From: JAAZNV01 sp035358315
GTDB taxonomy: Bacteria; Patescibacteriota; WWE3; UBA101185; UBA10185
NCBI GenBank assembly: GCA_035358315.1
Contig: DAOPPB010000008.1
Coordinates: forward strand, 1 to 34,569
Length of the DNA: 34,569 bases
Reading direction: 5' to 3'
Below the pieces are notes generated by a model. It searched no databases, was not told the origin of the DNA, and saw nothing but the letters and a program-made list of their open reading frames with translations. The position numbers and the translations under genes are program-made. The stretch's first letter is position 1, and each line of letters starts with the position of its first letter. Shown here in pieces: positions 8,418-16,421 of this stretch.

Positions 8418-8810
8418 TTAATGGAAGAGTAACCAATCTATAAAAGAATGGGGCCCGTCTTCCTCCTTGAATGCTTGTTCTGTGTCACTGCTGTCCCATA
8501 TCCCACGATGCTTATCACGTATCTCTTCGTCAGTCATATACTTTCTTTCCGATCTGATGGTGCTTCTCTTGTCCTCAATGTCTTTTTTGTGCTCGTACTC
8601 TACTACGTCCAAATACGACTCCGACCAATCATTATTACTACTATTATCGTCGCTGCCGGCACTATTAGCACTATGAGTATCATCATCAGATTTATTGCTA
8701 GCAGCTATTAGTACTAACACTATAACGATAACAGAGATGATAATAGGCCAGGTAAAATAAAGGATAACTAATAGTGACCATCCAACTTGATTCCAATCTA
8801 TCCCAAACAT
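8418..8810 (-). CDS. Small single-pass membrane protein, unknown function
   Basis: This 130-residue protein has one membrane segment (about residues 12-36, WSLLVILYFTWPIIISVIVIVLVLIAA). An Asp/Ser/Asn-rich low-complexity linker (SDDDTHSANSAGSDDNSSNN) and a charged helical tail with KYMTDEEIRDKHRGIW follow. I recognise no family. The start is well supported: GGAG lies 7 nt before the ATG, and a TTGACT-16-TAAAAT promoter lies about 65 bases upstream. The next gene upstream on the same strand (the metalloprotease) ends 117 bases before this start. Confidence 0.6.
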   Translation of the reverse strand: MFGIDWNQVGWSLLVILYFTWPIIISVIVIVLVLIAASNKSDDDTHSANSAGSDDNSSNNDWSESYLDVVEYEHKKDIEDKRSTIRSERKYMTDEEIRDKHRGIWDSSDTEQAFKEEDGPHSFIDWLLFH

Positions 8811-8873
8811 CTTAATCTCCTTTCTTTTTATTCTACGCCATGTTTAAATGGCAACGTGGTTTTGATTGGTGTT

Positions 8874-8901
8874 ATTTTAACCCATAGGAAAAAATAGTCA
8901 A
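8874..8901 (-). promoter_or_regulatory. Promoter for the small membrane protein at 8418-8810
   Basis: Minus-strand TTGACT (8896-8901), 16-base spacer, TAAAAT (8874-8879). This matches the sigma70 consensus well and predicts a leader of about 55-60 nt that contains the GGAG ribosome site. Confidence 0.5.
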
Positions 8902-8926
8902 GAAAAAGAAGGTTAAACATAATAAT

Positions 8927-9868
8927 TTAATTGCCATTTACGGCAGAGGAGTCGGGATTTACATAACTATCTATACCTGCTTTTAGAACGGAAAACGCTA
9001 TGTTTATTTTTCTTTTTATCAGACTTGCCCGTGTGTTCTGTTCACAAAAACTTTTCACATAATTTATATCTTCCTGGGTCAGCGTGGTTTTGTCGGAAAC
9101 AAAGGGGTTCATAATCGCATCTTCCCTTTCTATGTGATCCAATCCTATAGAATGTCCCAATTCGTGAGCCAAAACATTTACCAAATAATCCTCATCGGGA
9201 TAGAAATAAACGTCAATTTTTCTTTCCTGGGAAGTGTAATATCCTATCTCTGGTTTCTGAGCAATAAGCGAATTGAAATTTGATATTTTCTCGTTAAGGA
9301 AATCAATAGTTTCATTTACGGTATTTATAGCAGAATTAATTTTGGAAGCGTAATTATTCAATTCTTCTACTTCTTTGGTAAGTTTTTCCTGTAGATTGAT
9401 TAAAGACATGTATTCCTTTTCGGGGGCCCCACCCTTGCTATTCCAATAATCTATTTCTTTGTTTAATTCCTCAATCTTTTTTTCTAATTCGGCAGCTTTT
9501 TTGTCGTAATCTTCTTTTTGCTCCTCCAAGGTTTTCTTTTGTACGTCAATCTGCTCTCCGGTTTTTTCAACTTCCGATAAACTCATCTGCCGTTCGTCAA
9601 ATATTAGGTTAATCTCAAGATCTGAAGACGGGTTATATTCAAAAAGATCTTTTCCATAAGCCTTTTTCCATGTCTGTACAGCTTTCTCTATACTACTTTT
9701 AAAATCTTCCTCATCCATCTGAAAATCAGGATCTATTTTTCCTATCTTGTAAGTAATAGGTTTTTCGCAAAAAGATTTATAGAAATATTCGTGCAGAGAG
9801 GGTTGATAATGTTTAAAAGCAAAAAATCCAATTAAAACAACACAAATGAATACCAGAAATTTTTTCAT
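8927..9868 (-). CDS. Matrixin-like zinc metalloprotease with coiled-coil insertion
   Basis: A predicted membrane-anchored or secreted zinc peptidase. Residues 1-20 form a hydrophobic anchor. The catalytic signature HELGHSIGLDH lies at residues 235-245 (His235, Glu236, His239, His245), with the Met-turn AIMNP near Met253, which together define the metzincin/M10 matrixin-like group. The N-terminal part (about 35-92, YKIGKIDPDFQMDEEDF ... LEINLIFDE) is the usual matrixin beta-half. An approximately 110-residue Glu/Lys-rich coiled coil (about 97-205) is inserted between this half and the active-site helix, which is not part of the standard fold. A short tail of about 45 residues follows. The TATAAT ends 8 nt before the ATG and no Shine-Dalgarno sequence is present. 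Substrate unknown; surface-protein processing would fit the neighbourhood. Confidence 0.8.
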   Translation of the reverse strand: MKKFLVFICVVLIGFFAFKHYQPSLHEYFYKSFCEKPITYKIGKIDPDFQMDEEDFKSSIEKAVQTWKKAYGKDLFEYNPSSDLEINLIFDERQMSLSEVEKTGEQIDVQKKTLEEQKEDYDKKAAELEKKIEELNKEIDYWNSKGGAPEKEYMSLINLQEKLTKEVEELNNYASKINSAINTVNETIDFLNEKISNFNSLIAQKPEIGYYTSQERKIDVYFYPDEDYLVNVLAHELGHSIGLDHIEREDAIMNPFVSDKTTLTQEDINYVKSFCEQNTRASLIKRKINIAFSVLKAGIDSYVNPDSSAVNGN

Positions 9869-9876
9869 ACATTTAT

Positions 9877-9882
9877 ATTATA
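9877..9882 (-). promoter_or_regulatory. -10 element of the metalloprotease gene, leaderless type
   Basis: Perfect TATAAT on the minus strand, ending 8 nt before the ATG at 9868. No convincing -35 element was found. Confidence 0.45.
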
Positions 9883-9994
9883 ATCGGATAATCGTTTTAA
9901 GGCATCGTTTTCTCTGAATTTTATAGTTGTTTATTCTACGAATAATATTTTTCCCTGTAAACTTTTCGCTTTCTTTTCCACCCCTCATTCTCAC

Positions 9995-10023
9995 TTGACT
10001 ATAGGTCATATTTATGCGAAAAT
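9995..10023 (+). promoter_or_regulatory. Promoter of the lytic transglycosylase gene
   Basis: TTGACT (9995-10000), 17-base spacer, GAAAAT (10018-10023) preceded by an extended TGC. This predicts a leader of about 38 nt that carries an AGGAG ribosome site 6 nt before the ATG. The remaining stretch 9883-9994 shows nothing else recognisable. Confidence 0.55.
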
Positions 10024-10067
10024 AGCCCCAATTTCCAAACAAAACTAAAAAATAGAAAAGGAGAAAA

Positions 10068-10769
10068 ATGAAAAAGCAAATTCCAAGTCGTCCGGGCGTT
10101 TTAGCGCTCAAAGTACACGAATGGGGGGACAAGCCAGCCGAAAGACGAGGCGATGTGGTCTCAAAGACTATCGCCACAGTAATATCGGCTTTCTTTGTTG
10201 TATTTTTTGTAACGACTTTTGTCTTGCCTTCGGGAAATACATCCCTGGCAGCAGAATCAGCTCTCGGGAACTCTTCCGCTGAAGTATCTTCGATTCTACC
10301 GGTCGATCTTCCTTCTGAAAAGACTACTTCCGAGTGTCCTCTAACGGATAATCTGGAAGGGTACGAAGGGAGTTGGGACAGAGTGTTGTCTTATTGCTCT
10401 ACAATAACGAGCACTTCCGAGAAATACGGAATTGACCCGGAAATAATCGCAGCCATCATTTTGATGGAGAGCGGGGGAGATTCGAGCGCAATTTCGGTAA
10501 GTGGAGCCGTTGGGCTAATGCAAATTATGCCCAGCGACGGGTACGCAGCCACATTTGTATGTGCCAATGGACCTTGTTTTTCCGACAGGCCATCAACGGC
10601 GGAACTACTGGATCCGAGTTTCAATATCAACTATGGTACAAAACTTCTTTCGAGGTATGTTTCCTCATATGGGAGTCTGAGAGAGGGATTGTACCATTAC
10701 GGACCGCTAGATTACGAAGGTTACGCTGACAAGATAATCTCACTAGCGGAAAGTTTATCAAAAGAATGA
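10068..10769 (+). CDS. Lytic transglycosylase, SLT/GH23-like
   Basis: Predicted to cleave the glycan strands of peptidoglycan outside the membrane, forming 1,6-anhydro ends. The 233-residue protein has a polar N-terminal stretch, a membrane anchor or signal at about residues 33-53, a linker, and a compact SLT domain from about 105. The catalytic Glu is Glu134 in ILMESGGD, followed by the family motif AVGLMQIMPS and later LDPSFNINYGTKLLSRY. An AGGAG site at proper spacing fixes the start. A sigma70-like promoter lies upstream and a strong terminator directly downstream, so it is monocistronic. Its base composition (about 50-58% GC in counted stretches) is clearly above its neighbours, which may reflect high expression or later acquisition. 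Confidence 0.85.
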   Translation: MKKQIPSRPGVLALKVHEWGDKPAERRGDVVSKTIATVISAFFVVFFVTTFVLPSGNTSLAAESALGNSSAEVSSILPVDLPSEKTTSECPLTDNLEGYEGSWDRVLSYCSTITSTSEKYGIDPEIIAAIILMESGGDSSAISVSGAVGLMQIMPSDGYAATFVCANGPCFSDRPSTAELLDPSFNINYGTKLLSRYVSSYGSLREGLYHYGPLDYEGYADKIISLAESLSKE

Positions 10770-10780
10770 AAATTAACCTT

Positions 10781-10825
10781 AAGAGGGGTAAAAATGCAAT
10801 TAATGCAAATTTTCCCCTCTTTTTT
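10781..10825 (+). terminator. Strong rho-independent terminator
   Basis: AAGAGGGG (10781-10788) pairs with CCCCTCTT (10814-10821), extended by AAAA/TTTT and TGCA/TGCA, with a 5-base loop and a run of six T (10820-10825). It starts 12 bases after the transglycosylase stop. It also rules out a longer reading of the next gene starting at 10766. Confidence 0.9.
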
Positions 10826-10852
10826 GTCCTTTTTTCGTTTTCTCTACGAAAA

Positions 10853-10861
10853 TGTTATGAT
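10853..10861 (+). promoter_or_regulatory. Extended -10 promoter of the NAD kinase gene, leaderless type
   Basis: TGTTATGAT, with TATGAT at 10856-10861, ending 9 nt before the ATG at 10871. It sits after the terminator, so the gene is transcribed independently. Confidence 0.5.
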
Positions 10862-10870
10862 TTCACCGCT

Positions 10871-11662
10871 ATGAAAATAAGATACAGAATTTCAAACGAC
10901 AAACGATGCAAAGAAATCAACGCTTTAATTGAAGAAAAATTTCCTTATATGATAAGAGAGAAAAATCCTGATCTGATTTTTGTTCCCGGAGGAGATGGAG
11001 CAATTTTACACGCCATTCAGGAATTTAACCATTACAAAGTCCCATCTTTTGGTTATGGGATGGGAAATTTAAACTTTTTAATGAACGATATAGATCTTAA
11101 CAAAGTTTCCGATTTTATAGATAAATTGCAAGGAGATAAGATAAAACTACAGGAAATTGAAACAACCAAGATATCTGTTTTCCTGACGAGAAAAGGCAAT
11201 AAAAAAACAAAAAAGATAGGGCAGGCCGTAAACGAAGTTGTTTTAGGGTCAAAATTAATGGGTTATCACTCTTTCAAGATAAGCTCGGCCGACGGTTCTT
11301 TTAATAACTTTGAGATTAGAGGGTCGGGAATATCGGTAAGCACCGATCTCGGGTCCACGGGATACAATTTTAACCTGGGCGGGTCAATTTTACCTCTCGG
11401 AAGCAATTTATGGTCAATAATCGGTATAGCCTGCAACAGATACTTAGAAGATATATTGATGACGGACAAGATCGTTATAGAAAATACCTCAAAAAGACCC
11501 GGACTGACAATTTTTCTTGACAGCATAAGACAAAAAAACAGACTGAATATGGGAGATAAAATAATTTTGAAAAAAGGTGACATAGTAAGATTGGCTTTTT
11601 ACAACAAAAAAAGATTCTTTGAAAAAAGAGTAGATATAACGTCAAGATACAGAAAGGGATAA
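10871..11662 (+). CDS. nadK: NAD kinase
   Basis: Phosphorylates NAD to NADP in the cytosol. The 263-residue protein carries the NAD kinase signature GGDGAILHA (about residues 43-51) after the first beta-alpha unit, then GYGMGNLNFLM, the NEVVLGSK segment, and the second signature region SVSTDLGSTGYNFNLGGSILP, corresponding to the usual TPTGSTAY loop. The length is normal for a bacterial enzyme. The start at 10871 is chosen because the longer reading from 10766 would translate through the strong terminator at 10781-10825, and because an extended -10 element ends 9 nt before this ATG. Confidence 0.88.
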   Translation: MKIRYRISNDKRCKEINALIEEKFPYMIREKNPDLIFVPGGDGAILHAIQEFNHYKVPSFGYGMGNLNFLMNDIDLNKVSDFIDKLQGDKIKLQEIETTKISVFLTRKGNKKTKKIGQAVNEVVLGSKLMGYHSFKISSADGSFNNFEIRGSGISVSTDLGSTGYNFNLGGSILPLGSNLWSIIGIACNRYLEDILMTDKIVIENTSKRPGLTIFLDSIRQKNRLNMGDKIILKKGDIVRLAFYNKKRFFEKRVDITSRYRKG

Positions 11663-11728
11663 AAAAATCCCCGCATGAACTTGCCGTTTTTAAAATTTTA
11701 AAGCGAGGTTATTGCTGTATCGCGGGGA
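11661..11728 (-). terminator. Probable terminator of the anchored protein gene
   Basis: Read on the minus strand, TCCCCGC (11722-11728) pairs with GCGGGGA (11668-11674), closing a 47-nt loop, followed at once by seven T (11661-11667). It overlaps the last codons of the gene at 11709-12356. The large loop makes it less certain than the other terminators. Confidence 0.45.
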
Positions 11729-12356
11729 GATAATCAGCTATAGGGGATGAGTCGCTGACAAATATACTCATATTAACGGTGCATGGACATTCCAAATGAG
11801 GCGGTTCATTCTGCGAAGAAACCCAGTTTCCATCATAAACATAACTATAAATGTAAGTTCTGAGCAACCCTTGTTCTATTTTTACGTAACCGGAAGTGTT
11901 GCCTTGCAAACCACTTGAAGACACACCGGAAATCAAATAATCTCCGTATCTTGTGCTCCAGGCCCAGCCCGTGCTTTCAAGAGCATTTCGCAAAGCAACC
12001 TCAATCTCATGACCGGTACTGTTATAAGAAGAATCTTTGTCCGTTAAAGAAACTTTATAAATTTTTCCCGGCAGAAAAATTTTTCCGTTGAACATGTCCT
12101 TTATATCTTTATTTGAATATCGTTCTTCCACAAAAACCACGAAATTACTTTTTTCGCTCTCGCTTTTTTCAACATAGCTTTCAGTCCAATTAAACCCCTC
12201 AGGCAACTCGGGTATTTCCCAATCTATCTGAAGCTGTTGATTATTTTCGGAATTATTGTTTTTCCTGCCGAGAAAATAGAATAAACCAAAGGCTAAAAGC
12301 AAAAATACAACTAAGAATAAAAATACTTTATGAACGGAACCTTTTTCGCCATTCAT
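11709..12356 (-). CDS. Membrane-anchored protein of unknown function
   Basis: The 215-residue protein has one N-terminal membrane segment (about residues 10-29, VFLFLVVFLLLAFGLFYFLG), an Asn/Gln-rich linker and an exported domain that I do not recognise. Visible features are the two Cys of ECPCTVNMSIFV near the C-terminus, GWAWSTRYGDYLISGVSSSG, and an RYSNKDIKDMFNGKIFLPGKIY segment. It is about as long as the other anchored orphan proteins of this window and may belong to the same surface layer. An extended -10 (TGGTAATAT) ends 6 nt before the ATG and no Shine-Dalgarno sequence is present. Confidence 0.6.
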   Translation of the reverse strand: MNGEKGSVHKVFLFLVVFLLLAFGLFYFLGRKNNNSENNQQLQIDWEIPELPEGFNWTESYVEKSESEKSNFVVFVEERYSNKDIKDMFNGKIFLPGKIYKVSLTDKDSSYNSTGHEIEVALRNALESTGWAWSTRYGDYLISGVSSSGLQGNTSGYVKIEQGLLRTYIYSYVYDGNWVSSQNEPPHLECPCTVNMSIFVSDSSPIADYLPAIQQ

Positions 12357-12362
12357 AGGAAA

Positions 12363-12371
12363 ATATTACCA
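12363..12371 (-). promoter_or_regulatory. Extended -10 promoter, leaderless type
   Basis: Minus-strand TGGTAATAT, with TAATAT at 12363-12368, ending 6 nt before the ATG at 12356. Confidence 0.45.
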
Positions 12372-12428
12372 AAAATTACAAAGTATTGCACAAATTTCTA
12401 TAAATCTCTTGTTAACAAAATTTTCGGA

Positions 12429-12437
12429 TGCTACATT
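12429..12437 (+). promoter_or_regulatory. Extended -10 promoter of the P2-type ATPase gene
   Basis: TGCTACATT, ending 25 nt before the ATG at 12463. The predicted leader of about 18 nt has no Shine-Dalgarno sequence. A very similar element (TGCTACAAT) lies 24 nt before the other P-type ATPase gene. Confidence 0.35.
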
Positions 12438-12462
12438 TTATATACATTTGATCTAAATTTTT

Positions 12463-14928
12463 ATGGAAAACAATTTATCTGCACCATCAATCAATGGCGG
12501 ACTTACAAAATCCGAAGTAGAGAAGAAACTAAAGAAGTTCGGATTAAACGTACTTCCTGAAAAAAAGCCGCCGAGTAAACTATCAATTTTTCTGGATCAA
12601 TTCAAAAATCCATTAGTATACGTTTTGCTGGGGGCTTCAATAGTAACTTTTTTAATCGGAGATACTGGGGATGCAATAATTATCATGATGGCAGTGATGA
12701 TGGATGCCGTTCTGGGTTTTGTTCAGGAAAACAAAACCTCTAATGCACTGGAAGCTTTAAAAAAGGTTATTTCTCAGAAAGCAATAGTTTACAGAGATAA
12801 CCAAATGGTTGAAATTGATACCAAGGAAATAGTGCCTGGCGACATCGTGTTTCTGAAGCAGGGAGACAAGATACCCGCAGACGGAATACTCGTGTCGGTA
12901 AACCGTTTCCACGTAAATGAGGCGGTATTAACAGGAGAGAGCATGCCTCTTGAGAAAAAGGTAAATGAAAAAGTTTATATGGGAACTATAGCGGCGGCAG
13001 GGCAGGCTGTTATGAAAGTTGAGGAAACCGGGGCAAGAACCCAAATCGGAAAAATAGCGGAAAGGATACAGGAAAAAGAAGATATAACTCCCTTTCAGAA
13101 ACAGCTAAAAATATTCAGCAGACAAATTTTAATGATAGTAGGGGTCATAATAACTACGGTCCTTATCGTAGGAATACTAAGGGGAATAAGTCTATCAGAG
13201 ATATTTATAACTTCGGTTGCTCTTGCAGTTTCAAGTATTCCCGAAGGTCTTTTAGTTTCACTTACCATAGTGCTAACTGTCGGAATGAAAAGAATATTAG
13301 ATCAAAAAGGTCTTGTTAGGAAGCTTTCAGCTGCAGAAACTTTGGGTGGTGTAACTGTAATTTGCGCCGACAAAACAGGAACTTTAACAGAAGGAAATAT
13401 GCAGGTTTCCGATTTTATAGGGAATGAAAATCTTTTATATCAGCAGGCTTTTCTTGCTAACGACTTGGACGACCCGATTGTAATTGCAGCCTATAAATGG
13501 GCAAAGGACTTTTCGAAAAATATTGACAGATCGAAAGAAAGGCTTGACAGTATACCTTTTTCTTCGCAAGAAAGATTTTCTATTTATTTGTATAAATGGG
13601 ATAACAAAAAAAATATGATTTTTGTGAATGGTGCTCCGGAAATGCTTTTGAATTGGTCTACATTATCAAAAGAAGAGAGAGACAAAATTATGCAGACGAT
13701 AGAGAATCTTACATCTCAGGGGAAAAGAGTTTTAGGATTTGCCAAAAAAGAAGTTCCCGCAGATAAAAAAATTGTGGATGTTTCCGATGCAAAGGGGAAT
13801 CTTGACTGGGTCGGAATTTTAGCTTTTTCAGATCCTGTAAGAGAAGGGCTTAAGGATGTTTTAAAAGAAACCACCGATGCAGGAATAAGAACAATTGTAA
13901 TAACAGGAGATTTTCCTAATACTTCAATTTATGTACTTTCTCAGTTGGGTATAGAGGTAAAAAATGATGAGTATTTAACAGGGGAGCAATTAGCAAAAAT
14001 GTCTGTGGAAGAACTAAAAGAAGTAATTTCAAAGGTAAAATTATTTGCCAGAACTACACCCGATCAGAAACTATCCATAGTTGAGGCATTAAAATCCAAT
14101 GAAGAAGTGGTCGCGATGGTTGGAGACGGGGTAAATGATGCACCGGCTTTACATAGAGCGGACATAGGAATCGTGGTTGATAACGCCTCGGATGTAGCAA
14201 AAGAATCAGCTGATCTGATCCTGCTAGACTCAAGTTTCGCTACTATTGTTCACGCGATAGAAGAGGGGAGAGCTATGTTTGAAAACATAAGAAAAATAAT
14301 TCTCTATCTTTTGTATGATGCTTTTGAAGAAATAATAATTGTACTTGCAGGAATGATTTTCAATCTCCCTCTTCCCGTTACGGCAGTTCAAATACTTTGG
14401 ATCAATTTGGTTTCCGACGGATTCCCTGATGTAGCTTTAACAGTGGATCCGAAAAGAAGGGGAATAATGAAAGATAAACCACGTTCTCCGAAAGAAAGTC
14501 TCATAACGGGATGGATGTTTAATCAGATCGCGTTTGTAAGTATACTGGCAGGAGCGCTTGCTTTTGCATATTTCTATGTTGTTTACAGAAATACAGGGAA
14601 CATTGCACTTGCCAGATCCGCAACATTTGCAACAATCGGAATAAATTCATTAATTTACGTTTTTTCGGTCAGAGCTCCGACAGTACCTTTTTTCAAAACC
14701 AGGGTATTCAAAAACAAATGGCTTAATCTTAGCGTTATAGGCGGACTAATTTTGCAGGCTGTTCCTTTTCTATCCCCATCACTCAGAGAATTTTTTAAGC
14801 TGGAAGTTCTTCCTATCAACTATTGGCTAATATCCTTTGGTCTATCTTTGATAATTTTTCTTTGCATTGAAATTTTCAAGCACGTGTATCATTCAAAAAT
14901 AGTTCCGGCTCAGAACAAAACATCTTAA
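12463..14928 (+). CDS. P-type cation ATPase, P2 (calcium-pump-like) class
   Basis: An 821-residue membrane pump that uses ATP through an aspartyl-phosphate intermediate to move cations, probably Ca2+. It shows the N-terminal cation-ATPase domain, the TGES actuator loop (residues 157-160), PEGLL in M4 (Pro260), the phosphorylation motif DKTGT (Asp303), GDGVNDAP (from residue 554) and a six-helix C-terminal half. Residues corresponding to calcium ligands of the SERCA pump are largely kept: Glu in PEGLL, DAFEE in M5 (Asp where SERCA has Asn), and NLVSD in M6. The length is slightly short for the family. It ends 15 bases from the convergent mutase gene with no hairpin between. Ion specificity is inferred. 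Confidence 0.85.
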   Translation: MENNLSAPSINGGLTKSEVEKKLKKFGLNVLPEKKPPSKLSIFLDQFKNPLVYVLLGASIVTFLIGDTGDAIIIMMAVMMDAVLGFVQENKTSNALEALKKVISQKAIVYRDNQMVEIDTKEIVPGDIVFLKQGDKIPADGILVSVNRFHVNEAVLTGESMPLEKKVNEKVYMGTIAAAGQAVMKVEETGARTQIGKIAERIQEKEDITPFQKQLKIFSRQILMIVGVIITTVLIVGILRGISLSEIFITSVALAVSSIPEGLLVSLTIVLTVGMKRILDQKGLVRKLSAAETLGGVTVICADKTGTLTEGNMQVSDFIGNENLLYQQAFLANDLDDPIVIAAYKWAKDFSKNIDRSKERLDSIPFSSQERFSIYLYKWDNKKNMIFVNGAPEMLLNWSTLSKEERDKIMQTIENLTSQGKRVLGFAKKEVPADKKIVDVSDAKGNLDWVGILAFSDPVREGLKDVLKETTDAGIRTIVITGDFPNTSIYVLSQLGIEVKNDEYLTGEQLAKMSVEELKEVISKVKLFARTTPDQKLSIVEALKSNEEVVAMVGDGVNDAPALHRADIGIVVDNASDVAKESADLILLDSSFATIVHAIEEGRAMFENIRKIILYLLYDAFEEIIIVLAGMIFNLPLPVTAVQILWINLVSDGFPDVALTVDPKRRGIMKDKPRSPKESLITGWMFNQIAFVSILAGALAFAYFYVVYRNTGNIALARSATFATIGINSLIYVFSVRAPTVPFFKTRVFKNKWLNLSVIGGLILQAVPFLSPSLREFFKLEVLPINYWLISFGLSLIIFLCIEIFKHVYHSKIVPAQNKTS

Positions 14929-14943
14929 AATTAAAATAAGAAC

Positions 14944-16371
14944 TTAAAATAAAAAGGCAGGGGTATTATCTCTCACTGCGCCGATCATTTTTTCAACCTC
15001 AAAGAATTTTTCAACTACCAGAGCTTTTGTTTTAGCCTCCAAATTTAATCTCAAAAGGGGCTGAGTGTTGGAAGTTCTAAGATTAAATCTCCAATCCTCA
15101 AACTCAACTGAAAGACCATCTATTTTTTCTATTCTCGCTCCCTTTTTTTTGTAATATATTTCTATTTCATTTATCAGAGAGATCGCATTTTCCACCTTAT
15201 AGTTAACTTCACCGGAATTAGGATACTTGTCAAACAAATAATCCAATTCTCCGGTTAGGTCAAAACCCTCAAAAAGCATATCTAACATTTTTGCTATGGT
15301 AATCATCCCGGAATCACAATTGTAAAAATCTCTATAATAAAAATGTGAACTTGCCTCGGCCCCGAATAAAGCCCGTTCTTCTGCCATTTTTTGCTTAAAA
15401 AAAGAATGTCCCGCTGCACACTGAATAGTTTCTGCCTCCAACGCTTTTGCCTCATTTATAAATGGCCAGGTAACACGGGGGTCATGTATTATTTTTCTAT
15501 TATTTTTGTAGTTTTTATCATTTTTTTCGTTTTCACCCAAACTTTCTTTCAGTATGTTTTTAACAAGAAGGACTCCGATATAAACTCCGTCAGGTTTTCT
15601 TCCTTTTTTGTCAATAAAGAAAGCTCTATCTGCGTCTCCGTCAATTGCGATACCTATATCGGCGCCGGTTTCAACAACTCTCTTTTTAATTTCAACCACA
15701 TTTTCTTCTTCCATAGGGTTGGGAACATGGTTTGGGTAAGTACCGTCCGGCTCAAAATACATTCTGTCAATAAAAAGACCGAGCCCGGAAAAAATATAAT
15801 CAAAAACCTTCCCTCCTATACCGTTTCCGGCGTCAACTACTACCCTCAGAGGTCTTCTTTTCTCCGATTTAATAAAAGATAAAACCTTTTCCTTGTAGGC
15901 AGGCATAATATCCTTTTCTTCAAAACTTCCTATATTTTCCGATATTTTTTTGTATGATTCTTCCAACATTATTTTCTTCAGGTCCATCAAACCGGATACG
16001 CTGCTTATAGGTTTAGCATTTTTTGCAACCATTTTGCACCCATTCCAACCTGCTCCGTTATGAGAAGCTGTTATAACCAATCCCCCGTCAAAAATGTTGG
16101 GATATTCTCCTGTAGCAAAATATAAAGCTTCGGTTGGAACCTCGTTTATATCGACAACTCCGCATCCCATTTCGCGTATTCCTTCAATCAAGGCTTTTTT
16201 CATCTCAACACTTTCCGGTCTGATATCGTGGCCTACTGCAACTTTTTTAGGTTTAAAAAATGTAACATACGCTTTTCCCAGGCATTTATAGAAATTCTCA
16301 TCTAACTCAGAAGGGTACCTTCCTCTTATGTCGTAAGCCCGAAAAACCGAATCCAGTATTTGTTTATTCAT
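14944..16371 (-). CDS. Phosphomannomutase / phosphoglucomutase
   Basis: Interconverts hexose-1-phosphate and hexose-6-phosphate (mannose and/or glucose) in the cytosol. This is a 475-residue alpha-D-phosphohexomutase with all four landmarks: the phosphoserine loop TASHNGAGWNG (Ser103), the Mg2+ loop DGDADR (Asp244, Asp246, Asp248), the sugar-recognition loop GAEASSHFYYRD (where the usual form is GExSGH), and the phosphate-binding loop RTSNTQPLLR near the C-terminus. GGGAG lies 5-7 nt before the ATG. It follows the glucan synthase by 50 bases on the same strand, so the two form an operon; the natural link is glucose-1-phosphate made or used by the GH94 module. Which sugar is preferred cannot be read from sequence. 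Confidence 0.88.
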   Translation of the reverse strand: MNKQILDSVFRAYDIRGRYPSELDENFYKCLGKAYVTFFKPKKVAVGHDIRPESVEMKKALIEGIREMGCGVVDINEVPTEALYFATGEYPNIFDGGLVITASHNGAGWNGCKMVAKNAKPISSVSGLMDLKKIMLEESYKKISENIGSFEEKDIMPAYKEKVLSFIKSEKRRPLRVVVDAGNGIGGKVFDYIFSGLGLFIDRMYFEPDGTYPNHVPNPMEEENVVEIKKRVVETGADIGIAIDGDADRAFFIDKKGRKPDGVYIGVLLVKNILKESLGENEKNDKNYKNNRKIIHDPRVTWPFINEAKALEAETIQCAAGHSFFKQKMAEERALFGAEASSHFYYRDFYNCDSGMITIAKMLDMLFEGFDLTGELDYLFDKYPNSGEVNYKVENAISLINEIEIYYKKKGARIEKIDGLSVEFEDWRFNLRTSNTQPLLRLNLEAKTKALVVEKFFEVEKMIGAVRDNTPAFLF

Positions 16372-16421
16372 AAAAATCTCCCAAAAACAAAATTATTTTA
16401 AACAAATGGCTCTAACTAATT

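Noticed and set aside
10766..10870. N-terminal extension of NAD kinase from the ATG at 10766
   Set aside because: It would read through a strong rho-independent terminator and adds no family sequence; the ATG at 10871 has its own extended -10.
15391..15882. Long plus-strand open frame (163 codons) inside the mutase gene
   Set aside because: It lies wholly opposite a well-conserved enzyme and shows no ribosome site or recognisable domain; a shadow frame.
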